Source: Onthophagus taurus (lineage: Eukaryota; Arthropoda; Insecta; Coleoptera; Scarabaeidae). From it: DNA of 64,000 nt. The stretch is from NCBI RefSeq assembly GCF_036711975.1, contig NC_091976.1, forward strand, positions 18,042,001 to 18,106,000, written 5' to 3'. The position numbers and the translations under genes are program-made. Of the stretch, positions 26,440 through 36,227 are shown piece by piece. The notes under the pieces are model-generated. The model was not told where the DNA came from, ran no database searches, and saw nothing but the letters and a program-made list of their open reading frames with translations. Within the stretch, counting starts at the first letter, position 1, and each line of letters begins with the position of its first letter.

Positions 26440-29400
26440 TTATGAAGTTAAAACTTGATATTCGTGATCTCCAAAATTTGTCCAAACATATTCGAAATAT
26501 TTAGGGTCACCTCTTGGATCAACGGGAAGATTTCCTGGGGGAACTGCTGTTGTATTCCAATCAGAAATACGTTTTTGAAGATCCTTTAAAACCGACGGGA
26601 ATCTAAAAATGATTAAAATAAAATAAACTTAATATATCGATTTTAAAATATTTCGTTACTTCTCCGCTAAGTTTATTGTTTCACATGGATCATTTTTAAT
26701 GTTAAACAAGCAATCTTGAATTAATGGGCTACACTCTACCCGTTTTTCGTTAGAACAAGTAACTGTAGCTTCATTTCTTAGATTTAAAATTTCATTATGC
26801 GAAGGAATTTTTCCAATTTTTTCAAGTGCTACCGCAGATTTTGATGTTAAAACTTTCGAAACGTTGTAAACATCACTTCTTCCGGATGGACCATACCAAT
26901 TATCCCATTGTCCTTTGTAAGTACTACCTTAATTCAACATTTAAAAATTTTTGTTTTAAATAAATTTGAAATTTATTTTTTACCTTTAATAATTTTCCAT
27001 TCGCCAAGTGTCAACGCTGAATTTCCTTCAACATCATCGATATTATGTAAAATTTCATTACGCGGTGATGGTTTATTTTCAGACAAAGCTTTCCATAAAT
27101 CTTTACCATCTAATTTTAAATCTGCTATATCTGATGTGAACAAAGAACGATCCCCACCAGCTGCTGTAATTAACGTTGGTAACCAATCGGTTATGTGCAT
27201 CATTTGTTGGGAAACTCTTTGCGTTTTATTAAGTAGAGGGGACCATAAAAATCCTGCCCCTCTAACCCCACCTTCCCATAATGTATTTTTAACACCTTTT
27301 AACGGAAAATTCGAAGCCGCGTTTAAATTAAAACCGGCAGCAGGACCACCATTATCTGTACTAAAAATTATTATCGAATTTTGTAACATGTTCTTTTTAC
27401 TTAAAGAGGTTATTACTTCTCCTACTGACTTATCTAATTCAACCATCATAGCTAAAAAATAAATACATGTTTTTTTTAATAATGTTAATTATAATTTATA
27501 TTTATTTTTAATAACAATAATATTCTTAAGATAACCACAAAATATAAACAATGATCTACATAACCACAAAGATATACTAATCATCATTTTTCAGATTTTT
27601 ATTTTAATTGTTTATTCCATGATGATTATTATTATATATTCGTACTGACTCATATGATGAGCTGCGCAATGTTGAAGAAGAAAAAGACATCAAATCATTC
27701 ATAATCAAGATACTAAAAATAGTTTAATTTCCGTCTAATCCGAAAAGATGATGCTATTATGTGTGAACGTCGCGCCTTTATTTCTTTTTCTAGGTAAAAT
27801 AAAGGCGCGACGTCTAGTCTAGAACACACAGCAGCCGGATTAGACGGAACTCCCTAAATGATGTATTACTGTTTTTTTTTTAATTTATAATTATTATTAT
27901 TACACATATTTTGGTTGAAACCGCGTTGAAATCCACACAGCCGTTTTCCGATATGAATCTTTAAAGAGACTTTTGGCACGGATAGTAGGAGCTTTTATTA
28001 AATCGTTTGGTGATTGAAGAGCTCTGCAAGAGAATTTCATATAAAAAGTTAGTTTTCTATGGCTCTGCAGCCTAAATTGGGCCTTGGCCTCTTTTAGTTT
28101 GCCTCTTTATTCTTTCTTATCTACAGCTGATTTCTTCCAAATTCGCACTCCCAGCCATGTCTTTGAGTACCCTTTCTTGGCGTGTTTCCATCTTTTCCTT
28201 GGTCTTTTTCCCTGCATTTGGCTATTTATCGTTCTTTTCAGGTGTCTTTGAATATTCGTATAGTCAGACAGAGGACGTTTCTCGAGATGTTTGTTTATTT
28301 CATGGTTGCACCTCGCTCTCCAAACATTGTCCAAACATTCTTTGTATGTATTCAAAACATTTGTAATAAACTTGATTCTTCTATTGTTATTAATTCATCT
28401 TTGCAACATCAATTCATCAAAAATGAGGTAGACCATAGTATGACGTTTTATTGGAAATACAAAGAAGGCAAGAAAAATTGAAATCGATAATAGAAAATAT
28501 GAGAGGGTGAGAGGGAAACAGCGTTAATTATGGCATGGTTTGAACATTTTCGGAAATACAGTTGTTCATTTTCTTATGAAAGAGGAAAAGTTGATTTAGA
28601 AGATGATGTTAGCGATTTTTTAAAATGAGTGGGCTACTGATCATGCATACAGTCAATATTGCAGTTTAGAAAGGATTGTGTTCCGAGGTTAACCTTCTCT
28701 GAAGAAAGGCACACCTCAAGTTTCGGACTCAAGTTTTAGGTTCTGACATTTAAGTACATATTGTCATTGATGAGTGCTTTTTTAATGATTAGCTCTTAGC
28801 TTCGACTCACTATTTTCTAATCTGCAACTCTCCTTGTTGTTGTCTCATCGCTTATTCGTCCACGTACCCCATCCATACGAGTCTCCTATTTTTAACGAAC
28901 CTGGAAATATCGGCACAATTTATCAATTGGTTCCTCATTTTGTAAAACTGCAGAAAATGTTTCTGTCGAATTTTTCGTTCAAGTGTCCTAAGAAGTTTGT
29001 TTTGGGTTGTCTAATATGGCTTTTATAAATAGTTAGTTTTATATTTTTCTCAATATTCTAGATTTGAGCAAATTCTTGTAGCCTTCTTTTAATTCTAGCC
29101 CTCTCCTCTGCGTTTCAATGGCCAATATGGTCAAGTATTCTCTTAATCATTTCACATTTCGCATACTTGCGATGTTTCGGTACCAATATACCCAGTGATG
29201 TTTAATTCTCTGTGGCTGCTTCCACCACCAAATTAAGTAGTGTAGTTGACTGCGCATCACACTCTGTTAAAATGGATCACTTGTATTCGGTACAGGTTTC
29301 CCTTGATCGTTTCGCCCGATTTTAAAAGCTCATAATAGATGACACTCTTCTGATCCCACCAAATACAAAGCATTATCTTAGCACCAAGGATATTTGATTA

Positions 29401-31765
29401 TGGCGACGATGTTTCTGGTTGGTCGGGTTTCTTACGATTTTTTGCGCTTTGGATTGCCATAATGGATAGATCCACTTTTAATCGCCCACAACAATTCGAT
29501 GCAGAAACATTGCATTTCAGACATGCAAAATCGTCTTTTGACGTCTCTTGGCTTCAGTTCGTATAGCACCCAATTTCCTTGCTTTTGGATGAATCTAAGT
29601 GCTTCTAAATGACTAGAAATTGTTGATTGATCTACTCCTAATGATTCTGCAAGCACTTCTTGCGTTTGAGACGAGCCTTGATTGAGCAAAGCCTCCAATT
29701 CTTCATCTTCAAACTCTTTCGGCTGACCGGGACGCTCCTTATCATACACGTCGAAATCGCCACTCACAAATTGCTTCAGCTAGAGCATGATCTCCATAAA
29801 CTTCCACCAAAATACGATGGCTTTCCGCAGCGGCTTTCTTCTAACGGCCTCCAAACGCCTTGGTATGAAATGAACCAATTTTTGGGTTCAGTCACTAAAA
29901 TTGCTTCTATTAATTTGACTGATTTTATCTGATAGATTCTCGCCCAGAATTTCCTTGGTATACTCCACTACTCTATTATTTAAGACACATTTAGGAACGT
30001 GAATCCTCGATAATTCGCCTCACCACATTCTTCATCATGCCACTCTTCATTACTTGGTTTTCCCGTCACACCCATAGTGCGAGTTGCTATCTCAAGGACA
30101 GTTTGTCAGCGTCTAATTTAACTTCGTCTAGTACTCCTCCTTTACATTTTCAATTTCAAGTCTCGCTGAATTTCTTCTTGTGTTATTGGGCCATTGGTCT
30201 ACTGGACCAATTAGTGATTTAAGTCACAGTCTGGGCTTCGGTATGTTCTGATGTTCTAGATGGAAGTAGCCCATCTCTTACAGACTAACATATGGTCTAT
30301 TTGGTTAGTCTCTTGGTTAGACTTTCAAGTTATTGCTTGCGGTAAAATTTGTCTTTGCATGGAGGCTGTGTTTCTCAAAGGATATCTGTAAAACAGTGTT
30401 ATCTATCAAATTAAGCATTAAAATCTCCTAGGACCATAATGGCGTCATGTTTTGGAAATTTCTCACATACGTTTTGGAGTTCATCATATCTGTTCTGCAA
30501 TATGCTCTTTCACAACCTCAGACTACACCGCATAAGAATGAAAAGAAGTCATAGTCTTATGCGGCATAGTCTTCTAGATAATCTAGATATTGGATGAAAT
30601 TTAAAAAGTGATTCACGGATTCTTTTCGTTATTATAATTCCAACTTGCTAAATTGCACATTATGAAGTTACATGAAGTAACAGGTAAGTTAAATGAGGCA
30701 TATAAGCTTACTTTAACAATATCATCATTATCTCAGGCAAGATTTCGAATGCACGAAAAGCTTATCTATCTATCAGGGTGATTTATGAACGCTGCGAGGT
30801 GGGACAGAATATAGTTGCAACATTCAAAATGATGTAATCAGTAAATTTTAGACTCTTTATTCTTTTATAAGATAAAAAATTAATTTACCTGCAAATCTTC
30901 TTCGATTATAATCTAAAATATGATTTAATTCAGCAACAGTTTCATCAGGTGCAGCTAAAGGATTATAAGGATTTCCTGAATGAACAGCAGCATGAGGAAT
31001 ATACAAAAATAATGGATCATTTTCGTTATGGTTTTCAATAATTTTAACACATTCCTTTGTAATTGCACTTGTTATATACTCCCCATGAAGATTATAAGCG
31101 ATTTTAGTACCGTTTCTCATATCAAGACCCCAAGTTCCTTTTTCCATCGCAGTGTGATCATTGTAATCTAGATGACCAGTCCAAAAACCTTCAAATAAAA
31201 AATACTCATAAAGAAGTAAAATTAATATTGATAATTTCATGCCTAAATGCGAATCGAATCCTCTAAAGGTTGGGGTATAAACTAATTTCCATGATCCTAA
31301 ATGCCATTTTCCAACTATTCGGTTTTTGTATCCTAATTTTTGGAAAAATTCTGGCATTATAGCCTCGGAAAGCGATAAACCTCGGGGTTCGGCTCCGTAT
31401 AAAACCCCGTGTTGTGTTCCTAAATGGATCGGATGTTTTCCTGTCATTAAAGCACTTCTTGAAGGCGTACATATCGGTGATACATAGTAATTGTTTAAAA
31501 TAATTCCTGAGTAAGCTAAAATATCGATGTTTGGGGTTGGTATTTGAGACGAACCATGAAACCCAACATCATTAAAACCCTTAAATTAGAATTAAATTTA
31601 AAAAGTATTTAAAAACAAAATTAAACTTACCAAATCATCGGCTAATATAAATATTATATGAGGAGGTTGTTTGGTTTCAAGTCCATTAATATTGATAACA
31701 CTTAATATTATCGTAAGAAATAAAAAAATAAACGATTGTTTTAACGAATATTTTATACACTGCAT
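26440..31765 (-). CDS. Arylsulfatase B-like sulfatase
   Basis: Coding exons (minus): 31765-31631, 31579-31243, 31188-30889, 27451-26984, 26927-26660, 26602-26440. They give 556 residues. Residues 1-28 are a signal peptide, followed by the metal-binding HIIFILADDL (Asp43, Asp44). The active-site motif CTPSRSALMTGK places the Cys converted to formylglycine at residue 82. GKWHLG, YIPHAAVHSG and FSTDNGGPAAGF follow in the usual order of N-acetylgalactosamine-4-sulfatase-type lysosomal enzymes. Insects carry several such genes, so the exact substrate is uncertain. The second intron (31242-31189, 54 bases, a multiple of three) has a GC rather than GT donor and is open in frame. Removing it restores HLGFWTGHLDY, which fits the family. 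The intron 27452-30888 carries transposon relics. Confidence 0.92.
27729..27849. repeat. Hairpin element
   Basis: TTCCGTCTAATCCG (27729-27742) and CGGATTAGACGGAA (27836-27849) are exact inverted copies. Inside, ACGTCGCGCCTTTATTT pairs with AAATAAAGGCGCGACGT. The whole 121 bases can fold into one hairpin. No ORF. Confidence 0.85.
28085..28480 (-). mobile_element. LINE C-terminal fragment
   Basis: Minus-strand ORF 28107-28355 includes GKRPRKRWKHAKKGYSKTW then WKKSAVDKKEW. This resembles the Pro/Arg-rich tail and terminal W...A.DR.EW block of LINE polyproteins. The 28500-29250 stretch downstream is unrecognised. Confidence 0.5.
29260..29960 (-). mobile_element. Mariner (Mos1-type) transposase relic
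   Basis: Minus-strand ORF 29767-29432 reads DFDVYDKERPGQPKEFEDEE, LAESLGVDQSTISSHL (second helix-turn-helix) and QGNWVLYELKPRDVKRRF. The preceding block LVEVYGDHALAEA lies at about 29770-29815 in a shifted frame. This is the N-terminal DNA-binding half of a Mos1/irritans-type mariner. The catalytic half is unreadable. Confidence 0.8.
29961..30888. other. No recognisable gene (sulfatase intron)
   Basis: No exon or domain recognised. Short inverted blocks around 30530-30565 (TTATGCGG and CCGCATAAG) are present. Confidence 0.4.
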
Positions 31766-32087
31766 TACTGTTATAAATACGCTTTGTAAACAAGCTAAAG
31801 TTACGTGTTACGTGTATGTTCTCGGTGTTACGAGACGAGAATTAATAACAAGCTAGTGTTATTGATCTTTCGGTCGACGGTTTATTCAAAAAGCCGAAAT
31901 CTAACGAATCCCCCACCGTTTCAAAAAATCATCTTTATAAATGTTAATGATGTCATCATCTTTGTATAAATAAATAGTTAATTTTAAAATAATCAGAATT
32001 AATTAACACCATAAATAGAACTTTTAAATAATACTATTTTTATTTATAATAACTTTCTTCATTAGTATTTACTACTAACGTTATACT

Positions 32088-33830
32088 TAGTTGATTTTAT
32101 TAAGAAAAATCATCCTAATTTGATATTTTGTGATTTATGCTATATCACTAGAAACTGGTGATAGATAAAAATGAAATAAGTATGGATTATGATTTCATGA
32201 TGCATTAGAATAGTATATTATTATATGAGCATATAATGAGGGCTATTATTCACGAAGGTTAAGTTTATGTCACGAGCGTAGCGAGTGGCATAATTAACCT
32301 GAATGAATAATAGCTCATTATATGCGAGTAGAATACTATACTTTGTCCACGACTATTGAAATTGATTCCATAAATTTATTTTTTAAATACATTTTTGAAT
32401 AAAGGTTAAACGTCAATGTGACACAAATTCAATGTTACTAACTGTAACCAACTTCACAACAATTTGTCAAAATTAAATGTCAGTTTTATAAAACGTCGTT
32501 TTCTTTAGGAAAATTAATTAATTTGTCCACGACTACCTTATAATATATACCTTATCAATGAGTTTTCTAAAACAAAATGGTAGTCATTTTTCACGGAGTG
32601 AATAATAGCGGTGAATAATAATCATTATCCACGGGTAGCCATCTTGACCAGACTAATAATAATTATTTGAAACGTTAAAAGTTCAAAAAACGTCAATTTA
32701 ATTCAATTTTTTAGGAGTTTCTAAATGTTTGACATTAAAAAAACCTAAACAAATTCCTTTTTCTTCAAACGTCATTAAATGACAACTTTGTTGTCGTGTT
32801 TACTCGCGGTAGAAGTAAGTCATTGTTGCATAACGACGGTTGCTAAGATCAACATAGCAAAAAAGTACTTCAGCGTTACGGCGCTAAAGTAAATTTCACT
32901 TTAGCGCCATAGCGCTGAAGCACATGTCACTTTAGCGCCGTATTGGAAATGACGTTTGAAGAAAAAATACTATGTTTTATTCGGAAGAGAAGCAGTTTCG
33001 TTTGTGGCTGGTCCGTCATTGCCGGACTCACTTCGTTCGTCCGGCAAACTGTCGGACACGCCACAATTTTAACGGCTCATCTGTCATTAGCGACTCACTG
33101 CGTTCGTCGCTAAACGACAGACCACGCCATAAAAAACACTGCTTCTCTTCCATATAAAACAATATACTATTTTTCGTATGATTTAAGCATAAATTAATTA
33201 ATTTTCCTAAAGAAAACGACGTTTTATAAAACTGACATTTAATTTTGACAAATTGTTGTGAAGTTGGTTACAGTTACCTTTATTCAAAAATTTATTTAAA
33301 AAATAAATTTATGGAATCAATTTTGAATAGTCGTGGACAAAGTATAGTATTCTACTCGCATATAATGAGCTATTATTCACTCAGGTTAATTATGCCACTC
33401 ACTACGCTCGTGACATAAACTTAACCTTCGTGAATAATAGCCCTCATTATATATTATGCTCATATAATAATATACTATTATGCTTAAATCGTACGAAAAA
33501 AGGAATTTGTTTAGGTTTTTTTAATGTCAAACATTTAGAAACTGCTAAAAAATTGAATTAAATTCACGTTTTTGAACTTTTAACGTTTCAAATAATTATT
33601 ATCAGTCAAGATGGCTACCCGTGGATAATGATTATTATTCACCGCTATTATTCACTCCGTGAAAAATGACTACCATTTTGTTTTAGAAAACTCATTTATA
33701 AGGTATATATTATAAGGTAGTCGTGGACAAACATATTTTTTATGCATAACGTCTTTCTCCGTCAGTTTTAGTAGTTAGGTTGTAATTGATTTTATTAAGA
33801 AAAATCATCCTATTTTGATATTTTGGAGAT
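32088..33830. repeat. Composite of nested palindromes flanked by a 41-bp direct repeat
   Basis: Block A (32208-32345) is itself a long palindrome around a hairpin at 32265-32293. Block C (32342-32520) starts TTTGTCCACGACTA and ends near TTAATTAATTTGTCC. Block B (32520-32765) follows. All three recur inverted at 33190-33735 (C' 33190-33340, A' 33340-33485, B' 33492-33735). The centre (32765-33175) contains two more inverted pairs: CAAACGTCATT with AATGACGTTTG, and GGAAGAGAAGCAGT with ACTGCTTCTCTTCC. The whole is bracketed by a direct repeat of about 41 bases with one mismatch (TTATTAAGAAAAATCATCCT, 32097 and 33791). No protein-coding signal. Confidence 0.8.
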
Positions 33831-34102
33831 ATAGCATAAATCTCCATAACTCAAAATCATTAGGAACACATGAGCAAAGAAATAGGTATTATGAACTATT
33901 ACTTTTTGGAAGCAGTAACATATCATACCTGTCTCCAAAAATACTAGTTTATAACATCTCTAGTGCATTATAACTAGTGGTGGAACGAATATCCGGTAAC
34001 TATACGGTATCCTAACCTATTACTTAGTATGAGAAAATGTATATGTATATATACATATAAAAATATAAAAAACTTCTTATTTGCTTAAATTTTAAATATT
34101 TA

Positions 34103-34142
34103 TTGGAATCGGTTTCGACACATAAAGGTCATCATCAGCCAA
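34103..34142 (-). ncRNA. Hammerhead-ribozyme-like motif
   Basis: On the minus strand: TTGG, CTGATGA, T, GAC-CTTTATGT-GTC, GAAA, CCGATT, CCAA. TTGG/CCAA pair as stem I and GAC/GTC as a short stem II. The architecture matches the motif at 5567, with the same extra T after the core. Stem III (CCGA) is no longer self-complementary, so it is probably inactive. It lies 3' of the Penelope fragment on the same strand. Confidence 0.4.
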
Positions 34143-34464
34143 AAACTTTGCAAGCGAAAAATAAAAACATCAAAATCAAATTTCGTTATAAAAATTATAT
34201 AACTTACGTCATCAATGAAGAAAATGCTAACGTTGAATTTTATAAAAATAACACATTGAATATTAAAATATTAAAATTTAAATAAATAAACTAAGGTAAA
34301 ATGTTAAAATTAAATAAATATGTTACGAATTAAAATGAAACGCACAACAAGACGAACCCAGCGCACAATAATGGAAATTTTACATGAAAGTAAGTACACC
34401 ACCCGAATAAACCGGTTACATATTAAAATCGGTTGAATAAAGAGATGGTAAAATCAGAAAATTA

Positions 34465-34770
34465 TTATTTTATTTGTTTAGTTTTTCTTTTCTTGCTTTT
34501 TGATAGGAAGGAGTATAATGGGGTGTAAAAAGTATCAACTTGATCGTTGAGAAGATTTATTCTTTTATTTCTCTTATGTTTATCGATTTCATATGTTTCC
34601 AAAAGATCCAGCTTAAACCCTTTCTCGCATTTATGTAACAATTTCGTGTTATCTAAGTCGATAATATGACCAGTCAATTGACTGTGTTTGAATATGTTAG
34701 AATTCGTCTTTGTTTTATGTTCTTGCAGTCTTAAATCTGCATTCTTGCAGTATCTGAATGACTGCAACAA
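34465..34770 (-). mobile_element. Penelope-like element, GIY-YIG endonuclease C-terminus
   Basis: A 101-codon minus-strand ORF contains RLQEHKTK, NIFKHSQLTGHIIDLDNTKL and LDLLETYEIDKHK. These correspond to the R-x2-EH, H-x3-TGH-x-ID and LE-x2-EI blocks that follow the GIY-YIG core in Penelope endonucleases. The reverse transcriptase and the GIY-YIG itself are absent. Confidence 0.65.
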
Positions 34771-35149
34771 ACTCCAAGGGGTGATTCTTTAGTGAATTTT
34801 AAGGGTACTTTCATATAGGAACCATGGGCGACTTCGGCTCCCCTAAGGAGCTACACCCCTCCAAAAATAGCGGAAAATTTTGGTTTAATTTCTTTTTCTC
34901 AAAAACCATAAACGCTAGGAAAATGAAATTTGGGGAATATGTTTAACACATAGTAGGGCATGTTTTGACCCTATTTGTACTTTCAATCTACCCTTCTAAA
35001 CTACTAAACGTAACCACCCCCCTTGCATTTTTGCGAAAATTTTTTTTATGTAGATGATAAATTAATACATTAGAAAAATTTTACATAGATAGATGAAAGT
35101 ATTCTAAAACTTTTTTGTCTCTCTGAAATTTTTCCAAAAACGACTATGT

Positions 35150-35350
35150 TTTGAAAAATAACTTTTAGTTTTTGAGAAAACAGTGTTTGAAGTTTTGATA
35201 AAATTTTCGATGTTGCAATTTTTATCGATAACTTTCAAAGTTCGCTATAAAATTCATTTCTTGAAGAATCCTTGCGGAAATATCGCCAATTATTCATTAA
35301 AGTATCCTCTTTTTAGAGTTGCTTCATTAGTTAAATCAGCATCAAAAAAG
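35150..35350 (+). repeat. Dispersed satellite monomer
   Basis: This copy contains CTTTTAGTTTTTGAGAAAAC, GAAGTTTTGATAAAATTTTC and TTTCTTGAAGAATCCTTGCG, then the start of the partner monomer (AAAGTATCCTCTTTTTAGAG). It matches the B-then-A order of the tandem array at 56.95-57.99 kb. Confidence 0.85.
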
Positions 35351-35589
35351 TTCATTTTGTATCTTGGATCCAAATAAGTTAACATCATCAGCTTTCTTAT
35401 TAATTTCATTTTTATCAAATATCGCAATAATGTGGCAATTTAGGGTATCACTTCAGAAATGTACCAGAAATTATAACCATAATGGCCGGATAGATATGCG
35501 GGATAACCGGATATCCTACCGAAGGGGATACCGAATATCCATTATCCTGCTTTTCGCAAAATCACTACCGTACCATCACTAATTATAAC

Positions 35590-36227
35590 GAAAAGTTTGT
35601 TGCATAAAAAATTTTTAATTTATTCAGTGTTGTTTAATAATTGTTTGTACATTTTTATTGATTTCTCTATATGGAAAACCAATAATTAAATTATTTATGC
35701 ATATATGTATGAAAGAATTATTACGATCATCTATTACTAAACACTTCATAATACAAGAATATTGATTAAAATGTTAATCTTCTTTACCTTTTACTTCCCT
35801 GTAATCGCTTTCTGGTGAATTCACTTAAATAAATCGTTAGTAATTCGAAAAGAAATTGTTGCACCTCCTTTAATCGATTCAGTACGTAATAACAAAGTGT
35901 GTTCTCAAAGGTATGAGTATGCAATGATGGCCACTTAATGATTAGTTAAACAGGCACACACATGAGTCACAAAGATAGTATCGCCGGGAAATTTCACTTG
36001 ATGGTATATGATAATATCTCTATGTCTGTGGTGCAACATTATAATAAATAATTTGTGACCGATATTCATGTGACCTTAATCTAGGAATTGGTATGGTAAC
36101 AATTTATTTTTTTATTGGTAATGTTACCATTCCGACTTGGTTATTGTTTTAAACCGACCGCGAGAGTTATCAAAGAACGAGTTAATTAAATCTTTTTATT
36201 TCAACTTAAAAATTGTTTTTAATAAGA
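35590..36227. other. Upstream region of the CD36-family gene
   Basis: AT-rich and without ORFs of interest. It separates the hAT-like element from the ATG at 36228 and presumably holds the promoter; no specific site can be supported. Confidence 0.4.

Larger units (their letters stand above)
33975..35581. mobile_element. hAT-like non-autonomous element, 1.6 kb
   Basis: The target duplication ATTATAAC is perfect (33967-33974 and 35582-35589). Ends are TAGTGGTGGAACG (left) and CGTACCATCACTA (right), an imperfect terminal inverted repeat of 13 bases. An 8-bp duplication with such ends is the hAT signature. CCGGATATCC-type blocks lie inside both ends. The interior carries a Penelope fragment, a hammerhead-like motif and one monomer of the satellite that forms the array after 56.9 kb. 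No transposase. Confidence 0.8.

Noticed and set aside
26908-27462. A 184-codon plus-strand ORF
   Set aside because: Antisense shadow of sulfatase exon 26984-27451, which joins in frame with the other exons.
31189-31242. Treating the hydrophobic 18-residue segment as part of the sulfatase
   Set aside because: Removing it at GC-AG restores the family sequence on both sides, so I model it as an intron; retention is kept as a finding.
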